From an uncultured Collinsella sp. (GTDB lineage: Bacteria > Actinomycetota > Coriobacteriia > Coriobacteriales > Coriobacteriaceae), in the NCBI GenBank assembly GCA_900543025.1, contig UQPP01000031.1, positions 1 through 29,139 of the forward strand: a DNA stretch of 29,139 bases, read 5' to 3'. Both the position numbers and the translations under genes were made by a program. The notes under the pieces were generated by a model, which worked only from the letters and a program-made list of their open reading frames with translations, ran no database searches and had not been told where the DNA came from. Shown here piece by piece: positions 21,870 through 29,139 of this stretch (position 1 is the stretch's first letter; every line of letters begins with the position of its first letter).

Positions 21870-24356
21870 ATGAGTATCAAGCGTTTGGCACTTTGCCGCA
21901 GCCAGGGCCGTCTGTTTGTGCTGCTTCGTTTTGCCGGTCAGGATGTCGCCGCGCTTATTGAGCGGGAGGGTTCTCAAGCGTTTGCCCATGCGACGACGAG
22001 CGGTTCTTGTGTGCCGTCGCTAGTGCTCCCGGTCGATCATGGCCGTGTGCTGGCGCTTTGCCCTTCCGTTTCCGATTACGAGCGCGAGCTCGCTGTCTTG
22101 GTGCTTCCGTTTTTGGATGGCTCGTCGATGAATGTCGTTTTTGCATCCGGTGGCCAGAGGCTGGGCTCCATTCGCCTCGATAGCCGCGTGGCCAAGCTGG
22201 AATCCAAGATTAACTACAAAGCAAAGCCTGCGCTGTGTGCGCTTATCCGCGATGCGCAGCGTGGCGAACACTGCGGCCGCTACGAGATCGATGCCATTCG
22301 CTATTTGCCGGCAGACGCCGGCGCGGTGTGGCGCTATGAGGTTACCTGGGCGGGAGACCCCCAGTGCGCACCTGAGCTCCAGATCTTCGATACGTATATG
22401 AATGCCATCGATGTCACCGTGCATGTGTTTGAGTCGCAGGTCGATGTGCCGCAACAGAACGGATGCTGCGTCAATAAAACGTATCTGAGCGTTGAGATGC
22501 CTCAGGATATACGAGATTTTGTCGCTATTGTGAGCGATCCCACAGAGCAGATCCAGAGCGGGTTTTGCTCCATGGATGGTCGCCTGTACAACGGCATGGT
22601 CGACGACAGTTGGAACCGCATGAAGGACGCGCGTGCAGACGACGCAGCTTATCGACGTTGGTTTGAGCAGCATCGCGCAAAGCCGGCCGATTTGGCGTGC
22701 CAGCGTGTCGCTTCGGCGGCCTTTGCCTATAGACCGCTCGTGAGCATTGTGGTGCCGTGCTACAAGACAGATCGGGTCTACCTGCGCGAGCTGCTGGACT
22801 CGGTGCTAGCTCAGAGCTATGACAACTGGGAATTGCTGCTTATGGACGCCTCGCCCGAATGGGATGCGGTGGCCAATCTTGCGGCTGCCGCCAATGACGA
22901 GCGGGTTCGTCGTATTGAGCTGCCTGGCAACGGCGGCATTGTGCTCAACACCAACGCTGGTATTCAGCAGGCGACTGGAGACTACATCGCGTTCTTGGAC
23001 CATGACGACATTCTGGAACCGGACGCGTTATTCCAGTATGTTTCCGCGCTGAACAAGGCTGCCGAGGGCGAGCGTCCCCAGGTCCTGTTCTGCGACGAGG
23101 ACATGTTCCAGAAAACGGGGGAGTGGGGCCAGCCGGTCTTTAAGACCAAACTCAACGTTGACCTGCTCTATAGCCATAACTGCGTGACGCATTTCCTGAT
23201 GGTGGAGAAGGCGCTTATTGATCGCATTGGCACGTCCCCAGAAGACGTTGCGGGCGCCCAGGACTACGACCTGACGCTTCGCTGCCTTGCGGCGGGCGCG
23301 CGGTTTAAGCATGTTGCGCACGTGCTGTATCACTGGCGCGTTCATCCGGGGTCGACCGCCGATGGGTCTGCCGATAGCAAGCCGTATGCCATCGAGGCCG
23401 GGCGCCTTGCGCTTCGGCGCCACTTTAACGCGCTGGGTATTTGCGGAACGGTCGAGGAGACCGAGACGCCGTTTGTCTACCGCATGCGCTATGCGCTGCC
23501 GGAGCCTGCGCCGCTGGTGAGCATTGTGATCCCCACTAAGGACCACGTTGAGACGCTCGATGCCTGTGTGATGTCGATCGCCCAGAAAGCCACGTATGCC
23601 AACTACGAGATCGTCTTGGTGGAGAACAACAGCGAAGACCCGGAGACGTTTGCGTATTACGAAACCCTGCCAGAGCGCGTGGCTGCAGCATCCAAAGGCA
23701 AGGGTATCGCGCGCGTTGTGTTCTGGCCGGGCGAGTTCAATTACTCCCAGATCATTAACTTTGGCGTTGAGCACGCTAAGGGCGATTATCTGTTGCTGCT
23801 TAATAACGATACCGAGGTCATAAGTCCCAACTTTATCGAAGAGATGATGGGATATCTGCAGCGTCCCGATGCGGGCGTGGTGGGCGCCAAACTCTACTTT
23901 GCCGATCATCTGGTGCAGCATGCCGGCATTTTGGTTGGCGTGCGTGGTGCACTTGCCCACGCCAACCAGGACTTCTCGGCAAAGCGCGAGGGCTATCTTG
24001 CCCGTGCCGTGCGCCCGGGCAACTTTAGCGCCGTAACGGGTGCCTGCCAGATGGTGCGACGCGGCGTATTTGAGCGCGTCGGCGGCTACAACGAGGAATT
24101 CGCCGTTGGCTTTAACGACGCAGACTTTTGCCTGCGCGTATGGGAGGCGGGCTACCGCACCATCTATACGCCCTACGCCGAGCTGTATCACTATGAGTTC
24201 ACCTCGCGCGGCAGGGAAGAGGCCAACGAGGAAAAACTGCGCCGCTGGAAGCGCGAGCAAGCGCTGTTCACGCAGCGCTGGCCGGAGTTTTTCTTGACGG
24301 GTGATCCATGGTTGGGGCCTAACTTGTCTTCCGAGAGTGAGTACTTCTCGCTTTAG
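21870..24356 (+). CDS. Large glycosyltransferase with two GT2 domains
   Basis: The 828-residue protein starts at ATG 21870, immediately after the previous stop (TAGATG), and has no strong ribosome site of its own, consistent with coupled translation. Residues 1-280 form a non-GT2 N-terminal region. GT2 domain 1 runs from about 288 (PLVSIVVPCYK) with DHDD near 376. GT2 domain 2 runs from about 547 (PLVSIVIPTKD) with NNDTEV near 645 and ends with a segment including GFNDADFCLRVWEAGYR. This arrangement is known from enzymes that add alternating sugars in O-antigen or rhamnan-type polymers. It closes the cluster, and no flippase or polymerase gene follows in the window. Confidence 0.9.
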   Translation: MSIKRLALCRSQGRLFVLLRFAGQDVAALIEREGSQAFAHATTSGSCVPSLVLPVDHGRVLALCPSVSDYERELAVLVLPFLDGSSMNVVFASGGQRLGSIRLDSRVAKLESKINYKAKPALCALIRDAQRGEHCGRYEIDAIRYLPADAGAVWRYEVTWAGDPQCAPELQIFDTYMNAIDVTVHVFESQVDVPQQNGCCVNKTYLSVEMPQDIRDFVAIVSDPTEQIQSGFCSMDGRLYNGMVDDSWNRMKDARADDAAYRRWFEQHRAKPADLACQRVASAAFAYRPLVSIVVPCYKTDRVYLRELLDSVLAQSYDNWELLLMDASPEWDAVANLAAAANDERVRRIELPGNGGIVLNTNAGIQQATGDYIAFLDHDDILEPDALFQYVSALNKAAEGERPQVLFCDEDMFQKTGEWGQPVFKTKLNVDLLYSHNCVTHFLMVEKALIDRIGTSPEDVAGAQDYDLTLRCLAAGARFKHVAHVLYHWRVHPGSTADGSADSKPYAIEAGRLALRRHFNALGICGTVEETETPFVYRMRYALPEPAPLVSIVIPTKDHVETLDACVMSIAQKATYANYEIVLVENNSEDPETFAYYETLPERVAAASKGKGIARVVFWPGEFNYSQIINFGVEHAKGDYLLLLNNDTEVISPNFIEEMMGYLQRPDAGVVGAKLYFADHLVQHAGILVGVRGALAHANQDFSAKREGYLARAVRPGNFSAVTGACQMVRRGVFERVGGYNEEFAVGFNDADFCLRVWEAGYRTIYTPYAELYHYEFTSRGREEANEEKLRRWKREQALFTQRWPEFFLTGDPWLGPNLSSESEYFSL

Positions 24357-24441
24357 ACAATGGTTGTTAGAAGGCCCTCAGCTTGACTTCGCCATGAGTT
24401 GGGAAGAAGGCAGCGTTTAGGCTATTTGTTAGTTTACATTA

Positions 24442-24541
24442 CGATAGCTCGATACTTCTACGATAAGTTTGTACAGGCTTATACAACTCGATATAATCCG
24501 ATATAGTTGCGATAAACTAATAAAGCTAAGATTGACCGATA
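24442..24541 (+). repeat. Phased array of seven CGATA motifs upstream of the AAA ATPase gene
   Basis: The motif CGATA starts at 24442, 24450, 24461, 24489, 24499, 24510 and 24537, always in the same orientation. The spacings are 8, 11, 28, 10, 11 and 27, that is two triplets one helical turn apart within each triplet, repeated with a period of about 48 bases, plus the start of a third unit. The region is far more AT-rich than its neighbours. The array overlaps a candidate promoter and resembles iterons or an autoregulatory operator. Confidence 0.7.
24469..24497 (+). promoter_or_regulatory. Candidate promoter of the AAA ATPase gene
   Basis: A perfect -10 box TATAAT (24492-24497) follows TTGTAC (24469-24474) by 17 bases. 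The fourth CGATA motif overlaps the -10 box, so a protein bound to the array would probably affect this promoter. Confidence 0.6.
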
Positions 24542-24566
24542 ATCGATTTCCTTGAGAGGCAAACAA

Positions 24567-25670
24567 GTGAGCGCCACAATATTCCATAACCCGTTTCGTC
24601 CCACTGCCGGCGCTGAGCCTCCGCGCATAATTGGTCGTGATGATATTGCCCTTGAGTTTACCGAGAGTTTGAATTCGGGAATTGGTGCACCTGCGAGGCT
24701 CATGCGCGTTGCCGGGCCAAGGGGTTCCGGAAAAACTGTTTTGCTCTGTGATCTTAGAGATCGTGCACGAGAGCTTGGCTGGAAGACGGCTATTGTTTCT
24801 GCTGGTCCCAACCTATTGCTGGACCTGAAGGATCAGATTGCAGAATCCTCCCTTGCGACCAATGCTTCAGTCGGCGTAAATGCCGGCATTGTTTCCGCTA
24901 AATTCGACGTTGTGCCAAAAGAGTCGAGTCTTAGAAAGTTGCTTGGCTCGGCCGCAAAGTCTTCCAAGGGCCTGTTTATTGCAATAGATGAGGTGCAGGA
25001 TGCCCCGATTGACGATATGCGCGCTATTGCTTCTGCTGTGCAGCTTCTAATAGGGGAGAAAGTCGATATTGCTCTCGCATTTGCCGGATTGCCCGCTGGT
25101 GTTATGGATCTTATTAACGGCAAGGCACTTACATTCTTGCGTCGTGCCCTCCCCGAAGATCTGGCGCCTATCAACCAGGTGGAGGTAGCGCTCTCTATGG
25201 GCGATAGCTTTATAGCGACTGGTTTGACCATAGAGGACGATCTGCTGTCGAGAGCCGCTAAGGCCACGAAGGGCTATGCCTATTTGGTGCAACTGGTCGG
25301 TTACTCCATTTGGCAGCGCGCCAACTTGCATCGTGTCAAAAGTGCCAACGTGAGCGAGCGCGATGTTATCGAAGGCATTGCGCTGGCAGAGGCTCGTTTT
25401 CACGATGTTGTTCACGAGCCCGCGATTTCTGGACTTGGACTCAACGATATCAAATATCTTTTGGCCATGTGCGAGGATAAGCAGCAGTCCAAATCATCTG
25501 AGATTGCTAAACGTATGGGTAAAAAGACCAATGAGGTCAGCTCTATTAGGGCTAAGCTGCTACAAAGAGAGGTTATTCAGGCTCCACAGAGGGGCTACGT
25601 GCAGTTTGCCGTGCCGGACCTAGATATCTATCTGCGAGAGAATGCCGCGGAGATTCTCGAGCGGTTCTAA
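24567..25670 (+). CDS. AAA ATPase, Orc1/Cdc6-like, with C-terminal winged helix
   Basis: The start is GTG 24567 with GAGAGG upstream, giving 367 residues. The protein opens with NPFRPTAGAEPPRIIGRDD, followed by Walker A GPRGSGKT (about 50-57) and Walker B LFIAIDEVQ. The last 90 residues (SSEIAKRMGKKTNEVSSIRA and after) look like a winged helix that can bind DNA. Similar solitary ATPases are found scattered in actinobacterial genomes, often in accessory DNA; their role is unknown. The CGATA array just upstream is a natural candidate for its binding site. The downstream gene encodes a trypsin-like protease, and the two may act together, although 154 bases separate them. Confidence 0.85.
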   Translation: MSATIFHNPFRPTAGAEPPRIIGRDDIALEFTESLNSGIGAPARLMRVAGPRGSGKTVLLCDLRDRARELGWKTAIVSAGPNLLLDLKDQIAESSLATNASVGVNAGIVSAKFDVVPKESSLRKLLGSAAKSSKGLFIAIDEVQDAPIDDMRAIASAVQLLIGEKVDIALAFAGLPAGVMDLINGKALTFLRRALPEDLAPINQVEVALSMGDSFIATGLTIEDDLLSRAAKATKGYAYLVQLVGYSIWQRANLHRVKSANVSERDVIEGIALAEARFHDVVHEPAISGLGLNDIKYLLAMCEDKQQSKSSEIAKRMGKKTNEVSSIRAKLLQREVIQAPQRGYVQFAVPDLDIYLRENAAEILERF

Positions 25671-25824
25671 ATCAAGGCATGAATAGCCGCCGGTTAACTG
25701 CCTTTTTCGACTTGGCTCGCGTCCCCCCCCGCGAGGACGTGCCCAAAGCGGCAATACTGATTGATTACGGAAGGGCATCTCAGGGTGCAATCGATATACT
25801 ATTTGTCCAAATGAAAGGAAACCC

Positions 25825-26643
25825 ATGCAGCTATCTGAGCAGCTTCTGCACACGACGATTCGCATCGAAGCTTCGTTGGCCTCGGGAGGTTGCTCAGTTG
25901 GAACGGGTTTCTTTTTCAAGTTCTGCGACGACGGAAAGACCTATGTGCCGGCAATCGTGACCAACAGGCACGTGGTCGAGGGCGCGTACGAGTATCGCGT
26001 CATCTTTTCGAGATCTGACGAGAACGGAAACCTGCTCAATATAAACGAGCAACTTACCATGCGGGGCTCCGAGAGCGACTGGATCGCACACCCTGACGAA
26101 AGTGTTGACCTGTGCGTCTTACCCATCGGTCCCGCACTGAATGGTTTTATCCGGGCGGGGAAGCATCTGCTTACCATACCGCTCAGCTTGGAGCTTCTGC
26201 CGACGGATAAGCAGATTCAAGACATGGGCTGTATGGACGAGGTGACCATGGTCGGATACCCCAACGGCATTTGGGATGAGGCCAACAACCTGCCGATCGT
26301 CCGTCGGGGTATCACGGCGACGCCCTATAGGTACGACTATCAGGGGCAGAAAGAGTTCCTGGTTGACATGGCGTGCTACCCGGGATCGAGCGGTTCCCCG
26401 GTCTTTCTCTACAACGAGGGTACTTATTTGGAGAACGATGCTGTGGTCATGGGCAAGAGGCTCTATCTACTTGGCATCCTTCGGGCTGTGCCCATCAGAA
26501 CTCTTCTCGGAGACATCACCGTATCCACGATTGCCCACGTGAGCGTTCAGGACATGTTGAATCTCGGCATCGTCATCAAATCCGAGCGTCTGAGGGACTT
26601 CGATCCCATCGTGAGGGAACGCTTGAGCGTTTCTGGAAATTAG
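25825..26643 (+). CDS. Cytosolic trypsin-like serine protease
   Basis: The 272-residue protein starts at ATG 25825 after GAAAGGA. A full catalytic triad can be read: His in VTNRHVVEG, Asp in ESVDLCVLPIG and Ser in YPGSSGSPVF, with the chymotrypsin-like order His-Asp-Ser. There is no signal peptide, membrane segment or PDZ domain, unlike DegP/HtrA proteins, so it should act inside the cell. Stand-alone cytosolic trypsin-like proteases occur in bacterial conflict systems, and this one sits between an AAA ATPase and a BREX remnant. A defence role is an inference from context. Confidence 0.85.
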   Translation: MQLSEQLLHTTIRIEASLASGGCSVGTGFFFKFCDDGKTYVPAIVTNRHVVEGAYEYRVIFSRSDENGNLLNINEQLTMRGSESDWIAHPDESVDLCVLPIGPALNGFIRAGKHLLTIPLSLELLPTDKQIQDMGCMDEVTMVGYPNGIWDEANNLPIVRRGITATPYRYDYQGQKEFLVDMACYPGSSGSPVFLYNEGTYLENDAVVMGKRLYLLGILRAVPIRTLLGDITVSTIAHVSVQDMLNLGIVIKSERLRDFDPIVRERLSVSGN

Positions 26644-26822
26644 TATTTATTTGGCTCGCCCGCTCTGATGCCGCCCCCGCACAGCTGGTCGGCCTCGGCG
26701 TCCATCACCGCGTTCACGACCTGCTCGGCGAGGCGCCTGAGCAGCTCCTGCATGTCGATGGCGCCGTCGTCGAAACGGGGCATGGCGAGCATGTCCGGCG
26801 TCGGGTCTGATAAGATTTCCAT
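26640..26822 (-). pseudogene. IS256-family transposase, N-terminal fragment
   Basis: The reading frame starts at ATG 26822 after AGGACGAGG and contains MQELLRRLAEQVVNAVMDAE followed by ADQLCGGG, matching the N-terminus of IS256-type transposases. After CGGG (about residue 50 of 60) the sequence departs from the family and stops at 26640, next to the protease stop, so about 85 % of the transposase is missing. Confidence 0.8.
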
Positions 26823-26823
26823 A

Positions 26824-26903
26824 GCGGTCCTCGTCCTTTCCTAGAACCTGTTGTTGTGGTGATTTCAGATTCTAGGACGAGGGCCGCTCTTCGTTAAGCG
26901 GCC
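26824..26903. repeat. Inverted repeats next to the transposase fragment (probable IS end)
   Basis: CGGTCCTCGTCCT (26825-26837) is repeated inverted at 26874-26886 with one mismatch, continuing as AGAA/TTCT after a five-base bulge. A second hairpin, GGCCGCT (26882-26888) with AGCGGCC (26897-26903), follows. They lie between the transposase start and the PglX fragment, where the IS terminus is expected. Confidence 0.5.
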
Positions 26904-26907
26904 GCTG

Positions 26908-27444
26908 GGGCGTCACCCTTACACCAACATTTTCGACGCGATCGGCCGCTTCGTGGACTTCGTGCGCGACGTGTGTGCTGAGGATGCTCTGGAAGAGAAT
27001 CTCCGTTTTGTGTCTGATGCCCTGGACGGTAAGTGCACGCCGCGTGAGATTATTCGCAACTACTTCCTCAAAGATTTCTACAAGGATCACTGCTCAACCC
27101 ACCAGAAGCGCCCCATCTACTGGATGCTTGATTTCGGTAAGAAAAACGGCTTCAAGTGCCTTATTTACATGCATCGCTACCAGCCAGACCTGCTGGTCCG
27201 CGTACGCACTAATTATGTCCATGAACAGCAAGAACGGTACCGCACGCAGCTCGCTCACCTAGAGGAAGCCGTGGCACAAGTTGATATCTCGCAACGCGTA
27301 AAGTTGAACAAGCAGATCAAGAAGCTCAACGATCAGCTCGCTGAGACTATAACCTTTGGGGAGAAGATTCACCATTTAGCAGAACAAATGATTGCGATCG
27401 GACTGAGGGATAAGCGTGATCGATTTCGGCATCTTTACCATTGA
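26908..27444 (+). pseudogene. pglX: PglX (BREX-1 adenine methyltransferase) C-terminal fragment
   Basis: About 178 residues remain of a protein that is normally around 1,200. PYTNIFDAIGRF, ENLRFVSDAL, IIRNYFLKDFYKDHC, KRPIYWMLDFGKKNGFKCL and IYMHRYQPDLLVRVR followed by YVHEQQERYRTQL are characteristic of the PglX C-terminus, beyond the methyltransferase core. There is no methyltransferase motif. The frame is open from 26863, but the region before about 26908 is IS-like. At the other end, homology seems to stop at FGEKIHHLAEQMIAI, and the last residues (GLRDKRDRFRHLYH) do not match what I remember of the family. It is truncated on both sides and probably not functional. No other BREX genes are in the window. 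Confidence 0.85.
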
Positions 27445-28090
27445 CGGGGTGAAGAGGTTCTTGTTCGACGCCCTGCGCATCGATGGGTGCGAGTTCGGAG
27501 ATATGCAGCTGCGTTTTCGCAGCGACGAGGTTGGGACGTACGCCGATGTCCGGGAGAGGCTGGGGGAGTCCCTCGCCCCCGACGACCTGCTGCTGCACCT
27601 CAGGCACGTCACGGCCAACACGGATGGCTGCGCGTCCATTCGCGAGAGCGGGATTCTCGGAATCGGGGACGTGCTCTCGCGTCCTAGTGCGCTTACGCGT
27701 CTTTTCGAGGGCTGCGGGGTTCATTTCGACAAGGCGAGCCGAACCGTGTCTGTCGACGGGAGAAGGCTCAGCCTGGACCTGGTCGATGATGCCTTCCTCG
27801 GACGGGAGTCCTCGGAGCCGATAGATGGACTTCTGTACATTCTGGCGGAAGACTCCCTCGTGAACTCCTTCATCCACAAGTCGTGCATCCGGGAGTACTC
27901 CACGCTTTCGCGGTATCCCGAGGCCATATGGGCTCTGGAAGAGGTCGTCGGGCATGGGAACGAGGCGGTTTGGAGATGGAAGGACGCCGCGCGCCCATAT
28001 GTTGTCGAGTTCACCGCGACTTTGAAGGAGCTCGATCTGTGTCGACTCCAGCCGGACGATGGGATGGGTTTTTGCAGGGCGGCGGTTTGA
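27416..28090 (+). CDS. Uncharacterised protein with a possible ADP-ribosyltransferase-like motif
   Basis: The 224-residue product starts at GTG 27416, with GAGGGA at a suitable distance, overlapping the end of the PglX fragment by 29 bases. Near residue 60 it has LLHLRHVTANTDGCASIRES followed by GIL. The H-x-T ... S-I-x-x-x-G-I/L pattern recalls the start of ADP-ribosyltransferase or DarT-like folds (H-x-T ... I-L-x-x-G-L). GCGVHFD and a short VDGRRL segment follow; the C-terminal part has YPEAIWALEE and PYVVEF. I recognise no named family with certainty. There is no signal peptide or membrane segment. Its position directly behind a broken defence gene suggests a toxin, anti-phage or IS-borne cargo gene. 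Confidence 0.6.
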   Translation: MIDFGIFTIDGVKRFLFDALRIDGCEFGDMQLRFRSDEVGTYADVRERLGESLAPDDLLLHLRHVTANTDGCASIRESGILGIGDVLSRPSALTRLFEGCGVHFDKASRTVSVDGRRLSLDLVDDAFLGRESSEPIDGLLYILAEDSLVNSFIHKSCIREYSTLSRYPEAIWALEEVVGHGNEAVWRWKDAARPYVVEFTATLKELDLCRLQPDDGMGFCRAAV

Positions 28091-28590
28091 AGGAGTCCGT
28101 ATTCAATAATCTGGTTTACTAGGCGCTCGGGGTCTGCGTGCGGGGTGCCCGCGAGGTTATCGCCTCCCTGCCTGCCGGCGGCGGGGTGCCCCGTCGTCGA
28201 TCGTTCGGATAACCCCTCTGGATGAGTTCTGCGGCGACCCCGAAGCTGGCTTGGATTCCATGTGCGATAGGGAGGGGCGTTGTCGGATTTGCGACGAAGA
28301 CGCTGTGGAGTCCCTGTCGGCGTTCCTTATCGCTAATGGGCATCTAGGGGAGGGCTTCTCGGGATAAAACGGGTTTCGCTTGGTCTAATGCGTAGGATGA
28401 CCAGTTTCGTGTTGTCCCAGCAGGGAATCGCCCGACGGATCAGATTGCGGAAACATGGGGTTCCGATGCATGGGGTAGGCGAGGGGTCGTCGCCCTGATG
28501 TGCGAATGAGCTTCACCCTGCTGTCGCATTCTGTCCGTATGGATAATGGCCGGCTTAAGGTGCCGGCCTCCTACCGGAGGAGGTTGCGAC
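28091..28590. other. Gene-poor 500-bp stretch in the island
   Basis: No convincing gene. One short plus-strand frame ending at about 28369 reads LDEFCGDPEAGLDSMCDREG and then CRICDEDAVESLSAFLIANG; its composition looks coding, and it may be the tail of a lost gene. A hairpin with 7-bp arms, GGCCGGC (28548-28554) and GCCGGCC (28562-28568), lies just before the gene at 28591. Confidence 0.4.
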
Positions 28591-28941
28591 GTGCGCGCGA
28601 TGATCGAGATTGAGTGGATGGACGGGCTTGTGACGAAGGTGCCGGAGTTCGCTCTGGGCGACGTATTCGGTGAAAGCGTTCAGGTAGAGCTCGATTTCAA
28701 GTTCGACGACGTGTCGGAGGGCCTCTGGGTCGAGGTGCGCCATCATAAACCGGACGAGGGCTCGGATGGCGACCCGCGCGAAAGGGCCTGTACGCTGCAT
28801 GCGGACTGTCACTACGGTTTGGTCGACGCGGTCGACCTCGACCGTATCTTCTGCGTTCTTTTTGAGGGGCAGCCGAGGATCTGCCGCATCGCGGGGGAGC
28901 TCGTGAACCTCTCAAGGGCCTGTGCTATGGCTCAAGGTTGA
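28591..28941 (+). CDS. Small acidic protein of unknown function
   Basis: The start is GTG 28591, seven bases after GGAGGAGG, giving 116 residues; an ATG three codons later is the alternative. It begins VRAMIEIEWMDGLVTKV, is rich in Asp and Glu and has no membrane segment. The middle reads LWVEVRHHKPDEGSDGD, and the C-terminus includes VDAVDLDRIFCVLFEGQPRI. I do not recognise a family. The strong ribosome site and coding-like composition support a real gene, lying between IS remnants. Confidence 0.6.
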   Translation: MRAMIEIEWMDGLVTKVPEFALGDVFGESVQVELDFKFDDVSEGLWVEVRHHKPDEGSDGDPRERACTLHADCHYGLVDAVDLDRIFCVLFEGQPRICRIAGELVNLSRACAMAQG

Positions 28942-28945
28942 CGCG

Positions 28946-29030
28946 CTACTGAACGTTGTCGGTGCGCAGCCTCGCGTGGCGCTCGTAGGGGAAGTCCAGG
29001 TAGGTCAGCGCGTCGGCCTCTGCCTCCTGT
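28946..29030 (-). pseudogene. IS256-family transposase, internal fragment
   Basis: On the minus strand the frame reads QEAEADALTYLDFPYERHAR then LRTDNVQ and stops. The E-A-D-A-L-x-Y-L-D-F-P ... L-R-T-N-N-V-Q block is the well-conserved region preceding E-R in IS256-family transposases. It is only about 27 codons, bounded by stops. Its order relative to the N-terminal fragment at 26640-26822 does not fit one minus-strand gene interrupted once, so it is either a second element or a rearranged piece. Confidence 0.75.
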
Positions 29031-29061
29031 TACCGTTCATGGGAAATCGGTCAATTGGGAG

Positions 29062-29138
29062 CGCGGTGGAAATCCTGGACCGTGTTCCTACGCTACAAGA
29101 CCTAGGCTTCTTCGGTACTGCATCGGGCTCATATAGCC
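29062..29138 (-). mobile_element. IS3-family transposase (OrfB) C-terminal end, cut by the window edge
   Basis: From the right edge the minus strand reads GYMSPMQYRRSLGLVA followed by a stop at 29088-29090. Y-M-S-P-x-x-Y/F-R-x-S-L-G is the typical C-terminus of IS3-family OrfB transposases. The GTCCAGGATTTCCACCG sequence just downstream (about 29063-29080) is positioned as a terminal inverted repeat, but the other end is outside the window. Confidence 0.75.
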
Positions 29139-29139
29139 C

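Noticed and set aside
25716..25735. Run of eight C inside a CTCGCG/CGCGAG hairpin upstream of the protease, as a possible phase-variation switch
   Set aside because: The protease frame is closed by a TGA at 25762-25764 between the tract and its ATG, so slippage in the tract cannot fuse or shift the protease frame. At most it would affect a doubtful upstream frame starting at 25679.
28119..28343. Minus-strand open frame of 74 codons in the gene-poor stretch
   Set aside because: It has no ribosome site, no recognisable family and a Pro/Arg-rich composition typical of antisense reading in GC-rich DNA.
1..29139. CRISPR array, riboswitch or rRNA gene
   Set aside because: No regularly spaced direct repeats with variable spacers, no riboswitch core that I recognise and no rRNA sequence were seen. 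The CGATA array has too short a motif and no spacers of CRISPR type.

Overview
The window looks like chromosome of a GC-rich (roughly 60 %) gut actinobacterium of the Coriobacteriia, most likely Collinsella or a close relative. This is inferred from codon and GC style, a SUF operon controlled by an Rrf2/IscR-type regulator, the scaffold + GGGtGRT pair, an LPXTG-type anchored protein and a large glycosyltransferase cluster. No rRNA gene marks the species.

Left edge (1-1440): two tRNA-Lys(CTT) genes, the first cut by the window edge, are followed by a broken third copy of the tRNA 3' end with its terminator, and then by a dinD-like gene on the minus strand. This resembles a tRNA-associated insertion site. 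1475-5015: a flavoprotein of the aspartate oxidase/fumarate reductase family, then the two-gene unit of a NifU/IscU-like scaffold and a GGGtGRT protein, all on the minus strand. 5419-6228: a RAYT-like (Y1 transposase family) gene that seems to lack the catalytic tyrosine and carries a C-terminal helix-turn-helix.

6294-12195 is the iron-sulfur core. A tightly overlapping minus-strand operon sufC-sufB-sufD-sufS-sufU is divergent from an Rrf2/IscR-type regulator with three cysteines. Between them lies a striking 77-bp double palindrome with four copies of a TGGGACAA half-site on one common centre. SufS probably supplies sulfur through SufU to a SufBCD scaffold, and the regulator probably senses cluster status. 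The NifU-like/GGGtGRT pair nearby would be a second, poorly understood Fe-S-linked unit.

12335-16145: a secreted, sortase-anchored (MPKTG) protein with a lysozyme-like N-terminal domain and a long low-complexity stalk, then an AAA-ATPase-like protein whose C-terminal PD-(D/E)XK nuclease looks degenerate. 16170-24356: one minus-strand and five plus-strand GT2 glycosyltransferases, including a pair of paralogues and a double-domain enzyme, consistent with assembly of a surface polysaccharide.

Right end (24357-29139) is accessory DNA: an Orc1/Cdc6-like AAA ATPase preceded by a phased array of seven CGATA motifs, a cytosolic trypsin-like protease, an IS256-type transposase fragment, a C-terminal fragment of the BREX methyltransferase PglX, a gene with a possible ADP-ribosyltransferase-like motif, an unknown small gene, and more IS256 and IS3 remnants. 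It reads as a decayed defence or mobile island. The most interesting leads are the SUF operator array, the CGATA array with the ATPase and protease, and the PglX fragment followed by the unknown gene.
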